Origin: Pseudomonadota bacterium
GTDB taxonomy: Bacteria > Pseudomonadota > Alphaproteobacteria > Rhizobiales > Rhizobiaceae
NCBI GenBank assembly: GCA_023457435.1
Contig: JAEWLS010000028.1
Coordinates: 67,541 to 131,540 of the forward strand
Direction of reading: 5' to 3'
Length of the DNA stretch: 64,000 nucleotides
The translations under genes and the position numbers were made by a program. Below, one piece after another: positions 62,040 through 64,000 of this stretch; position 1 is the stretch's first letter; each line of letters begins with the position of its first letter. Below the pieces are notes generated by a model, which was not told where the DNA came from, ran no database searches, and worked only from the letters and a program-made list of their open reading frames with translations.

Positions 62040-62987
62040 CTAGTTGGTCGCGCCGGTGGCGGCCGGTGCGGCCGGAGCAGCTGGCGCGGCCGGGGCCGGG
62101 TTCTGCGGGCGCGTGCCGTTCTGCGAGCCGAAGTAGCGGAAGAACTCCGAATCCGGCGACAGCAGCATGGTCGTGCCCTGCCCGTTGAGCGCCTGCGTGT
62201 AGGCCGACATCGACCGGTAGAAGTCGAAGAAATCCGGGTCGCGCGAGAACGCATCGGCGAACACGGCGTTGCGCTGGGCCTCGCCCTCGCCTCGCAGGAT
62301 CTCCGATTCGCGCTGCGCGTCGGCGACGATCTCGACGACCTCGCGGTCGGCGCGGGCGCGGATGCGCTGTGCCGCTTCACGGCCGCGGGCGCGCAGCCGC
62401 TCGGCTTCCGCGAGACGCTCGGCCTTCATACGGTCGTACGTCTGCTGCGACACTTCCTGCGTCAGGTCGGTCCGGCGGATGCGGACGTCGGCGATTTCGA
62501 GCCCCAGCGACGTCGCGTCGGGCCGCAGCTGCTCGGCCACCTCGCGCATCATCGACGCACGCTCCTCCGACAGGGCGGCCTCGAAGCCGCGCAGACCGTA
62601 GACACGGCGCAGCGCCGCGTCGAGGCGGGTGCGCAGCCGTTGCTCGGCAAGCGGCACCGAACCCGAAACCGTGGCGCGGAACACCCGCGCATCGGAGATG
62701 CGATAGGCGACGAAGGCGTCGACCTCGTAGAACTTGCCGCCCGAAACCTGGACGCGGATGTCGTCGAGGTCGAAACGCAGGATGCGGTCCTCGATGATCT
62801 GGACGTTGTCGGCGTCGAGGAAGCCGAACGGCGCCTTGAAGTAGATGCCCGGCTCGCGCTTCACGTCGACGATCTCGCCGAAGCGCAGCACGATCGCCTG
62901 CTCGCGCTCGTTGACGACGAACACGGACGACCAGCCCAGGAACAGGATGACGGCGGCGACGACCGCGACGATCGGAAGGCGGCTCAT
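62040..62987 (-). CDS. hflC: HflC, regulator of FtsH
   Basis: A 315-residue SPFH-domain membrane protein: N-terminal anchor (LPIVAVVAAVILFLGWSSVF), FVVNEREQAIVLRFGEIVDV, a long charged coiled coil (RMKAERLAEAERLRARGREA) and an Ala/Pro-rich C terminus. With HflK it forms the periplasmic cage around FtsH. Overlaps hflK by 4 bp. Confidence 0.95.
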   Translation of the reverse strand: MSRLPIVAVVAAVILFLGWSSVFVVNEREQAIVLRFGEIVDVKREPGIYFKAPFGFLDADNVQIIEDRILRFDLDDIRVQVSGGKFYEVDAFVAYRISDARVFRATVSGSVPLAEQRLRTRLDAALRRVYGLRGFEAALSEERASMMREVAEQLRPDATSLGLEIADVRIRRTDLTQEVSQQTYDRMKAERLAEAERLRARGREAAQRIRARADREVVEIVADAQRESEILRGEGEAQRNAVFADAFSRDPDFFDFYRSMSAYTQALNGQGTTMLLSPDSEFFRYFGSQNGTRPQNPAPAAPAAPAAPAATGATN

Positions 62988-64000
62988 CGGTTGACTCCCG
63001 GCTGCGTGTTGGCTGCCCCGGTGGCGTTTCGGCCGGCCAGTTCAGGCAGCGGCAGGTAAGGCACCACGCCCGGCCCGGCCCCCTGCTCGACGATGACCTT
63101 GTTCGAGTTCTTGAGCACGTTTTCCATCGTTTCCAGGAACAGGCGGCGGCGCGTCACGTCGGGCGCCTTCGCATATTCGTCGTAGACCGACACGAAGCGC
63201 TGCGCCTCGCCCTCTGCCTCGAGCACGACGCGGTTCTTGTAGGCGGCGGCCTCTTCGCGGATCTGCGCCGCCTCGCCGCGTGCCTGGCCGAGCTTCTGGT
63301 TGGAATACTGGTTGGATTCCTCGACGAAGCGGTCCTCGTCCTGCTCGGCGCGCTGCACTTCGTCGAACGCGTCGGCAACCTCGCGCGGTGGCGCCGCGTC
63401 CTCGATCGAGATCGCGTTGATCGCAAGGCCCGTGCCGTATTGCTCCAGCGTGGTGCTGACGATGCGGCGAACGTCCTCGGCGATGCCCTGGCGGTCGTCG
63501 CGGAAAATGTCCTGCGCCGGCCGGCGGCCGACCGCCTCGCGCATCGCGCTTTCGGAAATCTGGCGAACCATGTCGTCTGGCGACGCCACGTTGAACAGGT
63601 AGGCGCGAGGATCGGCGACCTGGTAGGCGACCGAGAATTTCACGTCGACGATGTTCTGATCGCCGGAGAGCATCAGCCCGGAAGACGTCTGGCCGCGCAC
63701 CTCACCGATGTTCACCAGCTTTTCGGCGACGTTGGCCTTCTCGACGGTCTCGACCGGCCACCAGTGGAAATGAAGCCCAGGTTCGGAAATCTCGTCCTTC
63801 GGTTTGCCGAAGCGCAGCTCGACTGCGAGCTCGTCCGGCTGCACGGTGTAGATCGCCTGGAACACCCAGATCGCCGCGATGGCCACGGCGATCAGCGCGA
63901 ACAGCGCCGGGTTTGCCCTGCCGCCGCCCGGCAGCGCCTGCTTCAGACGGTCCTGGCCGCGGCGGATGATGTCCTCGAGATCGGGAGGAGAGCCCTGCGG
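62984..64000 (-). CDS. hflK: HflK, regulator of FtsH (5' end outside window)
   Basis: At least 339 codons, running off the window. LEDIIRRGQDRLKQALPGGG precedes the anchor (ALFALIAVAIAAIWVFQAIY). The SPFH domain then starts with VQPDELAVELRFGKPKDEIS and is followed by a coiled coil (YSNQKLGQARGEAAQIREEA). Partner of HflC. The missing part is only a Gly/Pro-rich N terminus of perhaps 20-30 residues. Confidence 0.95.
   Translation of the reverse strand, partial: PQGSPPDLEDIIRRGQDRLKQALPGGGRANPALFALIAVAIAAIWVFQAIYTVQPDELAVELRFGKPKDEISEPGLHFHWWPVETVEKANVAEKLVNIGEVRGQTSSGLMLSGDQNIVDVKFSVAYQVADPRAYLFNVASPDDMVRQISESAMREAVGRRPAQDIFRDDRQGIAEDVRRIVSTTLEQYGTGLAINAISIEDAAPPREVADAFDEVQRAEQDEDRFVEESNQYSNQKLGQARGEAAQIREEAAAYKNRVVLEAEGEAQRFVSVYDEYAKAPDVTRRRLFLETMENVLKNSNKVIVEQGAGPGVVPYLPLPELAGRNATGAANTQPGVNR

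Overview
The window is about 64 kb of GC-rich chromosome. Gene content and order point to an alphaproteobacterium of the Hyphomicrobiales (Rhizobiales), most like the Mesorhizobium/Aminobacter/Phyllobacteriaceae group. The evidence is dprA-topA-rnr-DUF983-NUDIX-MFS-rpmG, divK-pleD, a zinc-finger DinB, miaA/serB back to back, and hflK-hflC-DUF2065-degP. Most of the sequence is ordinary, densely packed housekeeping DNA with many 1-14 bp start/stop overlaps.

Layout. 1-12.2 kb: the end of dprA, topA, rnr (TTG start), DUF983, NUDIX, MFS and rpmG with a strong terminator, then divK-pleD on the other strand, DUF3572 and an HAD-like protein. 12.25-27.56 kb: the host DNA polymerase IV gene (dinB) is cut in two by a 14.0 kb island (about 12808-26804). 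Removing the island exactly would restore a 437-codon in-frame dinB. The island has inverted-repeat ends, no visible recombinase, and its own complete dinB right at the left end, downstream of the host dinB promoter. Its other cargo is a chimeric restriction-modification-type methyltransferase, an imuB tail, a frameshifted DUF4385 gene, a siderophore/heme-type ABC importer with a methyltransferase, an orphan arsR with its operator, a frameshifted Lon-like AAA+ gene beside a truncated M41-type peptidase, and an XRE-type regulator.

27.6-33.2 kb: CPBP protease, tRNA-Lys(CTT), a small RNA of the anti-Shine-Dalgarno 'cuckoo'/CcsR type (three hairpins with CCTCC loops), a PhzF-like protein and a MacA/MacB-type efflux set. 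33.2-37.3 kb: a translationally coupled aromatic ring-cleavage operon (FAH, SnoaL, alpha/beta hydrolase, LigA, LigB). 37.3-42.1 kb: BA14K, an EEP nuclease, a CPA1 antiporter, NUDIX, BKACE and PilZ. 42.2-46.7 kb: ilvC, preceded on the same strand by TetR, an FAD monooxygenase and an ABC-F ATPase. 46.9-54.9 kb: a 5'-truncated kup, an SDR, a Dda/RecD-like helicase, vapBC, and ilvBH with a leader-peptide attenuator; then a small ArsR/SRPBCC/membrane operon. 54.9-64 kb: a HerA-like ATPase, a membrane protein, a diguanylate cyclase, miaA/serB, degP, DUF2065, hflC and hflK (cut by the window end).

The branched-chain amino acid genes ilvC and ilvBH lie near each other. The protease-control genes hflKC/degP form one block. 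The two dinB genes and the imuB remnant cluster translesion-synthesis genes around one integration site. All functions are inferred from sequence read by eye; no database search was run.
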